From assembly GCF_900108315.1 (NCBI RefSeq), contig NZ_FNVB01000004.1, positions 558,001 to 622,000 of the forward strand: a stretch of DNA of 64,000 nt. The letters run 5' to 3'. Position 1 is the stretch's first letter; the number at the start of each line of letters is the position of its first letter. Source of the DNA: Saccharopolyspora kobensis. GTDB lineage: Bacteria; Actinomycetota; Actinomycetes; Mycobacteriales; Pseudonocardiaceae. Shown in pieces: positions 33,014 through 43,336 of this stretch. The translations under genes and the position numbers were made by a program. The notes below the pieces were generated by a model. The model worked only from the letters and a program-made list of their open reading frames with translations, made no database searches and was not told the origin of the DNA.

Positions 33014-34222
33014 GTGGTAGTCGATCCTGCCGAGAACGCCGCCGATGTCACGCACGCGCTGGCCGGAGCCCGGCTCCAGGACGTGCCGGCGCTGACCGAG
33101 CGGCTGATGGCCGCCATCTTCACCGACAACCCCGAGTGGACCGACTACAGCCCGGTCCCGAAGGAAGACCTGTGGGAGGGCTGCCGCCAGTACCTGGGGC
33201 GCATCCTGCAGATCCTCAGCGGTTCGGTGGCCGGCCCGGACGGCGACAGCGTGGCCGCCGCGATCGGCCGCCGCCGCGCCGAGCAGGGCGTGCCGCTGGA
33301 GGTCATGCTGCGGACCTTCCGGCTCGGCGGCCGGATCGTGTGGGAGGCGCTGGTCGACCAGGCGCACCACGACGGTGCGGACCCCGACGCGATGCTCGGG
33401 GTGGCGACCTCGGTCTGGACGGTGATCGACGGGCTGTCCTCGACGCTGTCCACGTCCTACCGCAACACCGAGCTGGAGCGGGTGCGCCGGGACGACCAGC
33501 GCAGGCACGCCCTGGTGGAGGACCTGCTGGCCGGTCGCGCCCGGGACATCGCCTTCGCGCAGCGCACCGCCAAGGAGCTCGACCTGCCCACCGGCGGTGC
33601 CTACCTGGTGATCGTCGCGGAGATGGCCGACGACGGCGGGTTCGCGCTGCGCGGGCAGCAGGACGCGCTGAGCGCGCTGCACGTCCGGTCGGTGTGGCAG
33701 GTGCGCGCCGACTCGCTGGTCGGGCTGGTGGCGCTGGAGCAGCGGCACAAGGACCTGGTGCTGGACGCGCTGCGCCCGCTGGCGCGCGGCCGGGTGGCGG
33801 TGTCGCCGACGGTGCGCGGCCTGGCCGAAGTGGGCCTGGCCCACCAGCTCGCGATGACCACGCTCGGCACGTCCTCCTACGGCGCGGCGGAGCTGGTGAC
33901 CTTGGAGGAGCGGTTCCCGGAGGCGCTGCTCGTGCAGTCGCCGGACCTGGCCCAGCGCCTGCTGGAGTCGCAGCTCGGCCCGGTGCTGGAGCTGCCGGTG
34001 CGGGAGCGGGACATGCTGCTGGAGACCCTGGCGGCGTGGCTGGAGGAGAACTGCTCGACGGCGAACGCGGCGGTGCGCCTGCACTGCCACCGCAACACCG
34101 TCCTGAACCGCCTGCACCGCATCACGTCGCTGATCGGCCAGCCCCTGCACGGCCGCACGGCCTACGTCTCGCTCTCGCTGGCCCTCTCGGCGCTGCGCCT
34201 GCGCGACGGCTTGCGCGAGTGA
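33014..34222 (+). CDS. PucR-family transcriptional regulator
   Basis: 402 residues. The N-terminal helical region (LTERLMAAIFTDNPEWTDYS) resembles RsbR/CdaR-like sensor domains, a GGDEF-like middle domain follows, and the C-terminal helix-turn-helix is ENCSTANAAVRLHCHRNTVL then NRLHRITSLIG (PucR C-terminal domain). Members control purine, sugar-acid or amino-acid use. GTG 33014 is chosen because the preceding reading frame is TesB remnant. Confidence 0.88.
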   Translation: MVVDPAENAADVTHALAGARLQDVPALTERLMAAIFTDNPEWTDYSPVPKEDLWEGCRQYLGRILQILSGSVAGPDGDSVAAAIGRRRAEQGVPLEVMLRTFRLGGRIVWEALVDQAHHDGADPDAMLGVATSVWTVIDGLSSTLSTSYRNTELERVRRDDQRRHALVEDLLAGRARDIAFAQRTAKELDLPTGGAYLVIVAEMADDGGFALRGQQDALSALHVRSVWQVRADSLVGLVALEQRHKDLVLDALRPLARGRVAVSPTVRGLAEVGLAHQLAMTTLGTSSYGAAELVTLEERFPEALLVQSPDLAQRLLESQLGPVLELPVRERDMLLETLAAWLEENCSTANAAVRLHCHRNTVLNRLHRITSLIGQPLHGRTAYVSLSLALSALRLRDGLRE

Positions 34223-34231
34223 AGGCCGCGC

Positions 34232-34723
34232 TCAGTCGGCGGGTAGCGGGCTGAGCACGTTGTTGTGCTCGCGCTGGTAGATCACCGAGCTGCGGAAGCT
34301 GACGATCTCGCGGCGCTTGCTCAGCCGGTCGACGAGGAACGAGTGCAGGTGGTCGAGGTCCTGGACCGCCACGTGCAGCTGGAAGTCGTCGCCCCCGGCC
34401 AGCACGAACACCGCCAGCACCTCGGGCATCCCGCGGACGGCGTCCTTGAAGGCGTCGATGACGGCCCGGCTCAGCGGCCGCACCTGGACGGCGATGAACG
34501 CCTGGACGCCGCGGTTGAGCGCCGTCAGGTCGATCTCGGCGTGGTAGCCGCGGATGACGCCGCGGTGGGTGAGGCTGCGGACCCTCTCCAGGCAGGTCGA
34601 CGGGGCGATGCCCAGCTTGCGGGCGAGTTCGCGGTTGGACTGCCGCGCATCTGCCTGCAGTTCCCGGATGATCGCCGAATCAAGTTCGTCCACGACCGGC
34701 ATGATGCCACTGATTTCAACCAT
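34232..34723 (-). CDS. Lrp/AsnC-family transcriptional regulator (second)
   Basis: 163 residues. Winged helix ELDSAIIRELQADARQSNRE then KLGIAPSTCLERVRSLTHRG, RAM ligand domain FIAVQVRPLSRAVIDAFKD and VFVLAGGDDFQLHVAVQDLD. It is divergent from the DUF2000 gene at 34805, which it may control. Two in-frame starts (34723, 34702) cannot be separated. Confidence 0.92.
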   Translation of the reverse strand: MVEISGIMPVVDELDSAIIRELQADARQSNRELARKLGIAPSTCLERVRSLTHRGVIRGYHAEIDLTALNRGVQAFIAVQVRPLSRAVIDAFKDAVRGMPEVLAVFVLAGGDDFQLHVAVQDLDHLHSFLVDRLSKRREIVSFRSSVIYQREHNNVLSPLPAD

Positions 34724-34804
34724 GTGGTCGGAATTCAGGTCTACGCCCCGCGCAGATGCATACGATTTTCGCTGTACGCGGATCGAATGTTCGAGGGAGA
34801 AGTC

Positions 34805-35239
34805 GTGTCACTGCCGACCAAGCTGGTTCTCGTCGTCCGGTCGGACCTGGAGGCGAACGCGGCGGTGAACGCCGCTGTCGTCGTGGGGTTGAGCATGGGT
34901 GCGCGGCTGCCCCACCTGCTCGCCGCCGATGGCGAGGACGCCTCCGGCGGAGTGCACGCCGGGCTGAACCCGAACCCCGTCCCGGTGCTGGTGGCCGACG
35001 CCGACCAGCTTCGGAACCTGCACGACCGCGCCCAGCAGCGCGACGAGCTGACCGTCGTCGGGTTCAACGAGGTCGCTCGCCGCGCCCGCGATTACGACGA
35101 CTACCTCAGCGCGCTGTCCGAGGTCCGGGGCAGCGAGGTCGACCAGGTGGCGGTGGCGGTCTTCGGCCCCCGGAACCGGGTGACCGCGCTGACCAAGCGC
35201 TTCCCGCTGCTGGGCAGCGAGCTGAGCGGTGCCGCGTGA
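34805..35239 (+). CDS. DUF2000 family protein
   Basis: 144 residues: KLVLVVRSDLEANAAVNAAV at the start, NPNPVPVLVADADQLRNLHD in the middle, and VAVFGPRNRVTALTKRFPLL near the end fit DUF2000 (a peptidyl-tRNA-hydrolase-II-like fold; function unknown). GTG 34805 follows GGGAGAAG. The stop overlaps the methyltransferase start (GTGA), so both are one operon, divergent from an Lrp regulator. Confidence 0.82.
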   Translation: MSLPTKLVLVVRSDLEANAAVNAAVVVGLSMGARLPHLLAADGEDASGGVHAGLNPNPVPVLVADADQLRNLHDRAQQRDELTVVGFNEVARRARDYDDYLSALSEVRGSEVDQVAVAVFGPRNRVTALTKRFPLLGSELSGAA

Positions 35240-35994
35240 GCGCCGCCGACCACTACGACCGGCTGCTCGCCGAGCACTACACCTGGATGCTCGGCGGCGA
35301 CATCCGGGCTGCTGCTTCGGCGCAGGCGGAGCTGCTCCGGGAGCTGGGCGTTCGAGCGGGTGCCGACGACACCATCGCCGTGGATCTCGGGTGCGGCCCG
35401 GGTCCGCAGTCGCTGGCGCTGGCCGAGCTCGGCTTCAGCCCGGTGATCGCGGTGGACACCAGTGCCAAGCTGCTCGACGAACTCGAGGCGCACGCGGCGG
35501 AGCTGGCGCCGGAGAAGAGGATCGAGCCGGTGCGCGGCGACATCTGCGCGGTGTTCCCCGACCTCGTCGAGCCCGGAACGGCAGCAGCGATCGTGTGCAT
35601 GGGCGACACCCTCACGCACCTGCCGACCACGGCCGACGTGTCCGCGCTGATCGGCCACGTCGCCGGTGCGCTGCGCCCGGGTGGTCACTTCGTCGCCACG
35701 TTCCGCGACTTGACCGGCGAGCTGGGCGGCACGGACCGGTTCCTCCCCGTGCGCAGCGAGGCCGACAAGATCCTGACCTGCTTCCTCGACTACGTCGACG
35801 ACAACACCGTGCTGGTCCACGATCTCCTGCACGTCCGCTCCGGAAACGGCTGGGCGCTGGAGGTGAGCAGTTACCCCAAGCTCCGCCTGCCTCCCGCCTG
35901 GCTGACCGAGCAGTGCCGGGCCGCGGGGTTGCAGGTCTGGCGCGAAACCACCGGGCCGCGCGGGCTTTGCACGTTGCACGTGGTCAAGCGCTGA
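35236..35994 (+). CDS. class I SAM-dependent methyltransferase
   Basis: 252 residues. Motif I is AVDLGCGPGPQSLALAELG with a following acidic VIAVDTS; motif post-I and IV as VCMGDTLTHLP; GGHFVATFRDLTGEL matches motif VI. The N-terminus DHYDRLLAEHYTWMLGG is common in small-molecule methyltransferases. Substrate unknown. Coupled to the DUF2000 gene upstream by GTGA. Confidence 0.88.
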   Translation: MSAADHYDRLLAEHYTWMLGGDIRAAASAQAELLRELGVRAGADDTIAVDLGCGPGPQSLALAELGFSPVIAVDTSAKLLDELEAHAAELAPEKRIEPVRGDICAVFPDLVEPGTAAAIVCMGDTLTHLPTTADVSALIGHVAGALRPGGHFVATFRDLTGELGGTDRFLPVRSEADKILTCFLDYVDDNTVLVHDLLHVRSGNGWALEVSSYPKLRLPPAWLTEQCRAAGLQVWRETTGPRGLCTLHVVKR

Positions 35995-36010
35995 GCCGGG
36001 ACGGCGGTGC

Positions 36011-36736
36011 TCACGAACCGAGGTCCTTTGCCGTCGGCGTGCGGTGCCGGAATCGGAGGCCGCCGATCACGACGTCCGGCCCCGTGCCGCTGACGAGCAC
36101 GCCGGTGATGCGCTCCGCCGGGCCCTCCTCGAAGACCACGCGCGCGCCCGGCAGCGGCACCTCCGCGCCGGTCGCCGGGACGTCCAGCAGCTCGCCCAGC
36201 CAGCGCGCGTCCCGCGCCGGGTCGGCGGTTTCGACGACCAGCGCTTCCAGGTCGTGCGGGCCGGGGTCGAAGGCGTCCGGTCCGGCTTGCGCGAGGAGCT
36301 GTTCGCGCGGCGGGTCGTAGGTGATGAAGAACGGTGCCCACGACGGGGTGCCGGGTGCGAACACCTCCAGGAAGCCCAGGTCGCCGAAGGAGACCGGGGC
36401 CTCCACCACGCGGTGCCCGAGGCCGCGGAGGCGTTGCGCGGTCGCCGCGGCGTCCGGGACGTTGACCGCGAAGGTCAGCGCGCCTCCGCCGCCGGCCGCC
36501 GCGACCGCCGGGCGCAGCAGCTCCCAGGCCGGGGCGTAGGGCGACGTCGCGAACGCCTCCTCGTCGACCACGGTCAGGATCTCCACGTAGCGCTCGTCCA
36601 GCCGCCAACCGGCGTTCTGGAATCCCGACAGCGGTTCGTTGACGTGGGCGGGGAATCCGGCGGCCGCGTACTCGCGCGCGGTGGCCCCGACGTCGGGGAC
36701 CCAGTGCAGCAGGTGGTCGAACTCGGCGTCGCGCAC
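36011..36736 (-). CDS. VOC/glyoxalase-like domain protein
   Basis: About 241 residues. FDHLLHWVPDVGATAREYAA opens with the metal-ligand His of a VOC fold; ALTFAVNVPDAAATAQRL, PFFITYDPPREQLL and GARVVFEEGP continue two beta-alpha-beta modules, resembling the Glyoxalase_3 group. Reaction unknown. GTG 36736 lies six bases after GGAGG; GTG 36742 is an alternative. A perfect TTAGGT..ACCTAA dyad directly upstream suggests iron-dependent control. Confidence 0.75.
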   Translation of the reverse strand: MRDAEFDHLLHWVPDVGATAREYAAAGFPAHVNEPLSGFQNAGWRLDERYVEILTVVDEEAFATSPYAPAWELLRPAVAAAGGGGALTFAVNVPDAAATAQRLRGLGHRVVEAPVSFGDLGFLEVFAPGTPSWAPFFITYDPPREQLLAQAGPDAFDPGPHDLEALVVETADPARDARWLGELLDVPATGAEVPLPGARVVFEEGPAERITGVLVSGTGPDVVIGGLRFRHRTPTAKDLGS

Positions 36737-36752
36737 GCGCACCTCCAGGGAG

Positions 36753-36766
36753 TTAGGTTCACCTAA
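36753..36766 (-). promoter_or_regulatory. iron-box-like palindrome
   Basis: TTAGGTTCACCTAA, a perfect 6-bp inverted repeat with a 2-bp centre, just before the ribosome site of the VOC gene. It has the half-sites of the IdeR/DmdR iron box but is 5 bp shorter than the usual 19-bp site, so the regulator is uncertain. The rest of 36767-37152 holds no gene and must contain the lpd promoter. Confidence 0.5.
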
Positions 36767-37152
36767 GCTACCGGCTCGGGCCGGGTCGGTGAACGACTTC
36801 TCGCGGAACGCCCGTTCGGTGATCTCAACTGTGCAACGACGATAAACGGACAAACCGCCTTTGGTGGCGGTTGTCCGCCGGTGCGGCGGCGGGCTGGTCG
36901 CAGCACTTGCCGTTTCCCGCCTGGGGTGCTCCGAGGGTGTGTGACGAGCGTCTCGATCACTCCGGGTAGCATCGGCGTTACATGTTGTGTGCGTCACGCT
37001 GGGAAATGTGCGGTGTGCACAGTTGCGCCGGAAGAAGTCTGGGCGAGCGGGCATAGCGCGGGAGTGGTCGTGCTCACGACACTCTGAGTGAGAATTGCCC
37101 GTCGATCCGGGCTTTCCGTAACCGGCGCGTGCGTTCAAAGGAGCACAGCGAA

Positions 37153-38613
37153 GTGCAGGAGTTCGACCTTCTCGTGGTGGGTGGCGGCCCCGGTGGGTAC
37201 GTCGCCGCGATCCGGGCCGCGCAGCGCGGCCTCTCGGTCGGTGTGGTGGAAAAGGAGCGTCCCGGCGGGGTCTGCCTGAACTGGGGCTGCATCCCGACCA
37301 AAGCGATGCTGCGGTCGGCCGAGGTCTACGAGACCGTGCTCCACGCGGCCGACTTCGGGATCAACGTCGAGAACGTGAGCGTCGACTACGACGCCATCCG
37401 GCGCCGCAAGAGCAGCGTCGTCAAGGGTCTCACCGACGGCGTCGCGGGGCTGCTGAAGAGCAACGGCGTCACCGTCATCAACGGCCACGCCCGGTTCACC
37501 GGCCCGACCACTGTGGACGTCTACGCCACCGGTGAGTCGCCGCTGGGCGCCGAGGGCCCGCGCTACGCCGCCGAGCCGGCGGGCGCGCAGCCGATCGAGC
37601 AGGTCAAGGCCCGCGACGTCATCATCGCCACCGGCTCGGTCCCCGTGCAGCTGCCGCTGCCCGGCGCGGACCTGCCCGGTGTGATCACCTCCGACGGCGC
37701 CTTCGGCCTGGAAGAGGTGCCCAAGCGCATCGCCATCATCGGCGGCAGCGCGGTCGGCGCCGAGTGGGCGACGCTGTTCGCCACCCTCGGCAGCGAGGTC
37801 AGCATCATCGAGATGCAGAAGACCCTGGTGCCCGCCGAGGACGCCGAGATCGGCAAGGCCCTGGGCCGCTCGTTCACCAAGCGCGGCATCAAGGTCCTCA
37901 CCGAGGCCACCGTCTCCCGCGTCGACCAGGCCGCCGACGGCCTGAAGGTCACCGTGGACGGCGCCAAGCCGCAGCAGATCGACGCCGACGTGGTGCTCGT
38001 CGGGGTCGGCCGCAAGCCCAACACCGCCAGCCTGGACCTGGACAAGACCGGGGTGGCCACCAGCGAGCGCGGTTTCATCACCGTCGACGACAAGCTGCGC
38101 ACCAACGTCGAGCACGTCTACGCCATCGGTGACGTCACCGGCAAGGCGCTGCTCGCGCACGTCGCCTCCCACCAGGGCGTCGTGGCGGCCGAGACGATCG
38201 CCGGGCAGCACGCCGCGATCGACTACAACGTCATCCCGGCCGCGACCTTCACCCACCCGGAGATCGCCAGCGTCGGCCTCACCGAGGCGCAGGCCAAGGA
38301 CGCCGGCCACGACGTCATCGCCGCGAAGTTCCCGTTCGCCGCGCTGGGCCGCGCCCAGAGCTACGGCGACACCGAGGGCTTCATGAAGATCGTCGCGGGC
38401 AAGAAGTACGGCGAGGTCCTGGGCGTGCACATCATCGGCCACTCGGCCAGCGACCTGATCACCGAGGGCGCGCTGGCGATGGCCCTGGAGGCCACCCTCG
38501 ACGAGCTCGCCGAGACCATCCACGCGCACCCGACCCTGGGTGAGATCGGCATGGAGGCGGCCATGAACGCCCTCGGCCTGCCGGTCCACGTCGCACCGCC
38601 GAAGAAGCGCTGA
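37153..38613 (+). CDS. lpdA: dihydrolipoyl dehydrogenase (E3)
   Basis: 486 residues. FAD site DLLVVGGGPGGYVAAIRAAQ; redox disulfide GGVCLNWGCIPTKAML (C-x4-C); NAD site RIAIIGGSAVGAEWATLFAT; C-terminal active-site His/Glu in HAHPTLGEIGMEAA. It reoxidises dihydrolipoamide of the E2 core encoded downstream, making NADH. GTG 37153 follows AGGAG by nine bases. First gene of a four-gene 2-oxoacid dehydrogenase cluster. Confidence 0.97.
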   Translation: MQEFDLLVVGGGPGGYVAAIRAAQRGLSVGVVEKERPGGVCLNWGCIPTKAMLRSAEVYETVLHAADFGINVENVSVDYDAIRRRKSSVVKGLTDGVAGLLKSNGVTVINGHARFTGPTTVDVYATGESPLGAEGPRYAAEPAGAQPIEQVKARDVIIATGSVPVQLPLPGADLPGVITSDGAFGLEEVPKRIAIIGGSAVGAEWATLFATLGSEVSIIEMQKTLVPAEDAEIGKALGRSFTKRGIKVLTEATVSRVDQAADGLKVTVDGAKPQQIDADVVLVGVGRKPNTASLDLDKTGVATSERGFITVDDKLRTNVEHVYAIGDVTGKALLAHVASHQGVVAAETIAGQHAAIDYNVIPAATFTHPEIASVGLTEAQAKDAGHDVIAAKFPFAALGRAQSYGDTEGFMKIVAGKKYGEVLGVHIIGHSASDLITEGALAMALEATLDELAETIHAHPTLGEIGMEAAMNALGLPVHVAPPKKR

Positions 38614-38644
38614 AGACAAGGCTTTTTTCCGAAAGGGGACTGTG

Positions 38645-39748
38645 ATGGCACAGACGGCCACGCGCAGCAAGCCGGCCACCCGCAGCACCGCCAAGTCGCG
38701 GCGCGGTGGTGCGGTACGCGGCTCCGGCGGCGGACGCTTCACCGGGGAGTCGCCGGAGCTGCTCCAGGACTACTTCCACGAGATGACCCTGATCCGCCGC
38801 TTCGAGGAGCGCGCGGCGCAGGGCTACACCCAGGCCAAGATCGGCGGGTACTGCCACCTCAACCTCGGTGAGGAGGCCACCGTCGTCGGCCTGATGCGCG
38901 CCCTGCGCAAGACCGACCTGCTCTACACGAACTACCGCGAGCACGGCTACGCGATCGCCAAGGGCATCGAGCCCGGCCGCGTGATGGCCGAGCTCTACGG
39001 CCGCACCACCGGCACCTCCAAGGGCTGGGGCGGCTCGATGCACATGTTCGACGTGGAGGCCGGGCTGCTCGGCGGCTACGGCATCGTCGGCGGCCAGATC
39101 CCGCTGGCCACCGGTGCCGCGCTGGCCATCGACTACCGCGGCGGCGACCAGGTCGTGATGTGCCAGATGGGCGATGGCACCACCAACATCGGCGCCTTCC
39201 ACGAGTCGCTGAACATCGCGGCGCTGTGGAACCTGCCGGTGGTCTTCGTGGTGATCAACAACCAGCTCGGCATGGGCACCACGGTGGAGAAGTCCTCCGC
39301 GGAGCCGGAGCTGTTCAAGCGCGCCTCGGCCTACAAGATGCACGGCGAGCGGGTGGACGGCAACGACGTGCTGGCGGTCCGCGAGGCGGCGACCCGGCTG
39401 GTCGAGCAGGCCCGCAACGGCGGCGGCCCGGCCCTGCTGGAGTGCGTCAGCGAGCGGCTGAAGGGCCACTCGGTGGTCGACCCGGCCAAGTACCGCAGCG
39501 AGGAGTCGGTGGAGAAGGCCAAGGAGGCCGACCCGATCGCCAACTTCCGCGCCCAGCTGATCGAGGCGGGCCTCATGGACGAGGACACCGCCGTCGAGAT
39601 CGAGCGCAAGGCGCAGGCCGAGGCCGACGCGGCGGTCGCCTTCGCCGACGAGAGCCCGCACCCGGACCCGTCGACGCTGTTCGACTACACCTACGCCACC
39701 CCGGTGGCCAACGATTCGCGACGGCTTCCCGCCGACCCGGTCTTCTGA
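38645..39748 (+). CDS. pdhA: pyruvate/2-oxoacid dehydrogenase E1 alpha subunit
   Basis: 367 residues. ThDP-binding motif: MGDGTTNIGAFHESLNIAAL then VVINNQLGMGT (GDG...NN). YREHGYAIAKG, SKGWGGSMHMFD and GIVGGQIPLATGAALA are typical of the PDH-type alpha chain. With the beta subunit it decarboxylates the 2-oxoacid and reductively acylates lipoyl E2. The Lys/Arg-rich first 30 residues are an extension. ATG 38645 follows AAGGGGA. Confidence 0.95.
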   Translation: MAQTATRSKPATRSTAKSRRGGAVRGSGGGRFTGESPELLQDYFHEMTLIRRFEERAAQGYTQAKIGGYCHLNLGEEATVVGLMRALRKTDLLYTNYREHGYAIAKGIEPGRVMAELYGRTTGTSKGWGGSMHMFDVEAGLLGGYGIVGGQIPLATGAALAIDYRGGDQVVMCQMGDGTTNIGAFHESLNIAALWNLPVVFVVINNQLGMGTTVEKSSAEPELFKRASAYKMHGERVDGNDVLAVREAATRLVEQARNGGGPALLECVSERLKGHSVVDPAKYRSEESVEKAKEADPIANFRAQLIEAGLMDEDTAVEIERKAQAEADAAVAFADESPHPDPSTLFDYTYATPVANDSRRLPADPVF

Positions 39749-39808
39749 CGCCACTCCGGGTTCCGCGAGAGGAACCGTCGCGGTATTTGCGACACCCCGC
39801 CACTTGAT

Positions 39809-39851
39809 CCGTGAGTGGTTTTGCGGCCGACCGCCGCAAAACCACTCGCGG
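39809..39851 (+). repeat. dispersed hairpin family 2, copy 3
   Basis: 18-bp stem, CCGTGAGTGGTTTTGCGG at 39809-39826 with 39834-39851 (one G-T pair), 7-nt loop. It lies between the E1 alpha and E1 beta genes, 60 bp past the stop of the first, and could act as an attenuating or processing structure inside the cluster. Confidence 0.75.
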
Positions 39852-39882
39852 TCCCCATTGCTCTTTTCCAGGAGAAACACCC

Positions 39883-40878
39883 TTGGCCGTCATCACGTAC
39901 CGCCAAGCGTTGCACGACACGCTTCGCGAGGAAATGCTGCGCGATGAGGACGTCCTCCTCATCGGCGAGGAAATCGGGATCTTCGAAGGCTCCTACAAGA
40001 TCACCGCTGGGCTGCTGAAGGAATTCGGCGAGAAGCGGGTGCGCGACACCCCGATCGCCGAGGAGGGCTTCGTCGGCGCCGCGATCGGCGCGGCGATGCT
40101 GGGCCTGCGGCCGGTCGTCGAGCTGATGACGATCAACTTCTCGCTGATCGCGCTGGACCAGATCGTCAACCACGCGGCCAAGATCTACGGCATGTTCGGC
40201 GGCCAGACCCCGGTGCCGATGGTGCTGCGCACGCCGGGCGGCGGTGGCCAGCAGCTGGGCGCCACCCACTCGCAGAACATCGAGCTGTACTACGCCTTCG
40301 TGCCGGGCCTGAAGGTCGTCGCGCCGAGCACGCCCGCCGACGCCAAGGCGCTGATGCTGGCCTCGATCCGGGACAACGACCCGGTGCTGTTCCTGGAGAA
40401 CCTGGCGCTCTACAACACCAAGGGCGAGGTGCCCGACGTCGTCGAGCCCGCCGAGATCGGCAAGGCGAAGGTGACCCGCGAGGGCACCGACATCACCCTC
40501 ATCGGCTACTCCCGGATGGCGCTGGTGGCCCACCAGGTCGCCGAGAAGCTGCACGCCGAGGAGGGCATCAACGCCGAGGTCATCGACCTGCGCAGCTTGC
40601 GGCCGCTGGACCGGCAGACCATCGTGGACTCCGTGCGCAAGACCGGCTGCGCCGTCGTCGCGGAGGACGACTGGCTGACCTACGGCATCGGTGCGGAGAT
40701 CGCCGCGTCCATTTCGGACGGTGCGTTCGACTACCTGGACGCCCCGGTCCGCCGGGTCGCGGCGGCGGAGGTGCCGCTGCCCTACGCCAAGCCGCTGGAG
40801 CGCGCCGCGCTCCCGTCCGCCGAGTCCCTGACGACCGCGATCCACCAGACCCTGGACGCAGTCGGTCGCCGCCGCTGA
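39883..40878 (+). CDS. pdhB: pyruvate/2-oxoacid dehydrogenase E1 beta subunit
   Basis: 331 residues. ITYRQALHDTLREEMLRDED, GEEIGIFEGSYKITAGLLKE, RVRDTPIAEEGFVGAAIGAA and THSQNIELYYAFVPGLKVVA are the expected transketolase-like central-region landmarks; a C-terminal transketolase domain (DLRSLRPLDRQTIV) completes it. The start is a TTG (39883) with GGAGA seven bases upstream. Upstream in-frame GTGs lie within the hairpin repeat and lack ribosome sites. Confidence 0.95.
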   Translation: MAVITYRQALHDTLREEMLRDEDVLLIGEEIGIFEGSYKITAGLLKEFGEKRVRDTPIAEEGFVGAAIGAAMLGLRPVVELMTINFSLIALDQIVNHAAKIYGMFGGQTPVPMVLRTPGGGGQQLGATHSQNIELYYAFVPGLKVVAPSTPADAKALMLASIRDNDPVLFLENLALYNTKGEVPDVVEPAEIGKAKVTREGTDITLIGYSRMALVAHQVAEKLHAEEGINAEVIDLRSLRPLDRQTIVDSVRKTGCAVVAEDDWLTYGIGAEIAASISDGAFDYLDAPVRRVAAAEVPLPYAKPLERAALPSAESLTTAIHQTLDAVGRRR

Positions 40879-40902
40879 GGCCTGTCTCACCCGAGGAAGA
40901 CG

Positions 40903-42156
<1,254 letters not shown>

Positions 42157-42170
42157 CACCTGGTGAGGCC

Positions 42171-42215
42171 AAGGCCCCTTCCGCGAAGACCCCCGAATCT
42201 CGTGGAAGGGGCCTT
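42171..42215 (+). terminator. terminator of the dehydrogenase cluster
   Basis: 12-bp stem AAGGCCCCTTCC (42171-42182) with complement 42204-42215, extended by a few pairs inside, followed by TT. Fifteen bases after the E2 stop. Confidence 0.8.
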
Positions 42216-42295
42216 TTCACGTCCGAGGTTCTCGCGGTGAACGCCGGCGACAGAGCTTTCTCATGAAATCGGCTCCGGTGCGAAACCGCAGCTCG

Positions 42296-42349
42296 CGTCG
42301 AAAGCGATGCCGATTGCCGCAAGAGCCCGGGATCGGCATCGCTTCGACG
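42296..42349 (-). terminator. hairpin after the secreted-protein gene
   Basis: 18-bp stem with one bulged A (42296-42314 with 42332-42349; core AAGCGATGCCGAT). It lies 36 bases past the stop of the minus-strand gene at 42385. Confidence 0.65.
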
Positions 42350-42384
42350 GCTCCTGCGCCCGGCAGCGCTCGCGACGTGGTTTC

Positions 42385-43209
42385 TCAGGCTGCTTCTTCG
42401 CGGTAGGCGCGGGTGAGTTCGGGGGCGTAGGCCAGGAAGAGCTGGAGGGTGCTGATCGGGGCTCCGATCGGGCTGGGCACCGCGAGGTCGTGCGCCACGT
42501 GGGCGCCTCGGTGGGCCGGGACCGGTGTGGTCACGTCGGTGAACCAGCGCAGGAAGTCGACCGGGACCAGCGGGACACCCGTCGTCCGGTCCAGGTGGTC
42601 GTTGAGCATCAGCAGCGCGGCCTGCGGGTTGCGGAGCATCCAGCGGTAGAGCTCGCTGAACTGGAAGATCTGCCAGTCGATCCGGCTCGGGTGGGCGCCG
42701 CTTGCCTCGGCCAGGCGCAGGCCGTGCTCGGTCGAGGCCTGTTCGGCGTTGCCCCACGCCGGGTCGTGCACCCAGCGGTCGGTCAGCTCACCGCGGTGCA
42801 TGCGGCGGAGGTAGTCGGCCCACAGCTGCGATCCCGGGTTTCCGCCGTCGTCGGCGGAGAGGCCGAGCGCCATCGCGGTGCCGCGCTCGATGCCCTCCAG
42901 GATGCCGGAGTCGACGTGCGAGACCCAGGAACCCCGCTCGCCGAAGCCCTTCTCGATGAAGAAGCCGATGATGCCCTCGATGTTGCGCCAGTGCCGGAAA
43001 CCGGGGATGTACTCCGCCGATACCCGGTCCTGCACGGCGCGGACGAACGCGAGCCGTTCGGTCAGCGGTAGCGCTTCCAGCTCGGCCGCGCTGCAGTCCA
43101 GAGTGGACGCGCACGATCTGCCGGTGTGCTCATCGGCGCTGGCCGGGAGCGGCAGCGCGGCGAGGACCAGGGCGAGCGACAACGACGCGAGACGGGCACC
43201 AATGGCCAC
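42385..43209 (-). CDS. secreted protein of unknown function
   Basis: 274 residues with a signal peptide (ARLASLSLALVLAALPLPAS, cleavage near ASA-DE). The mature part has a Cys pair near its start (SCASTLDCSA) and Trp/His-rich conserved-looking segments (YIPGFRHWRNIEGIIGFFIE, RIDWQIFQFSELYRWMLRN). Function not recognised. GTG 43209 follows GGAGGAG. Element B of the palindrome family lies in its upstream region. Confidence 0.6.
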   Translation of the reverse strand: MAIGARLASLSLALVLAALPLPASADEHTGRSCASTLDCSAAELEALPLTERLAFVRAVQDRVSAEYIPGFRHWRNIEGIIGFFIEKGFGERGSWVSHVDSGILEGIERGTAMALGLSADDGGNPGSQLWADYLRRMHRGELTDRWVHDPAWGNAEQASTEHGLRLAEASGAHPSRIDWQIFQFSELYRWMLRNPQAALLMLNDHLDRTTGVPLVPVDFLRWFTDVTTPVPAHRGAHVAHDLAVPSPIGAPISTLQLFLAYAPELTRAYREEAA

Positions 43210-43336
43210 GGAACTCCTCCTCGGGCTGGGCATCGAGCAGGAAGTGAACCACCAAGACGATCACCGCCGCCACGTCCCCGTGGGCTTTCACCGGATCAGG
43301 GAGTCGCGGCCGACCACGGCCCCCTTGCAACGGCAT

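Noticed and set aside
32762-34222. A 486-codon reading of the PucR gene starting at 32762
   Set aside because: The extra 84 codons are thioesterase remnant and low-complexity sequence; the GTG at 33014 begins where PucR-like sequence starts.
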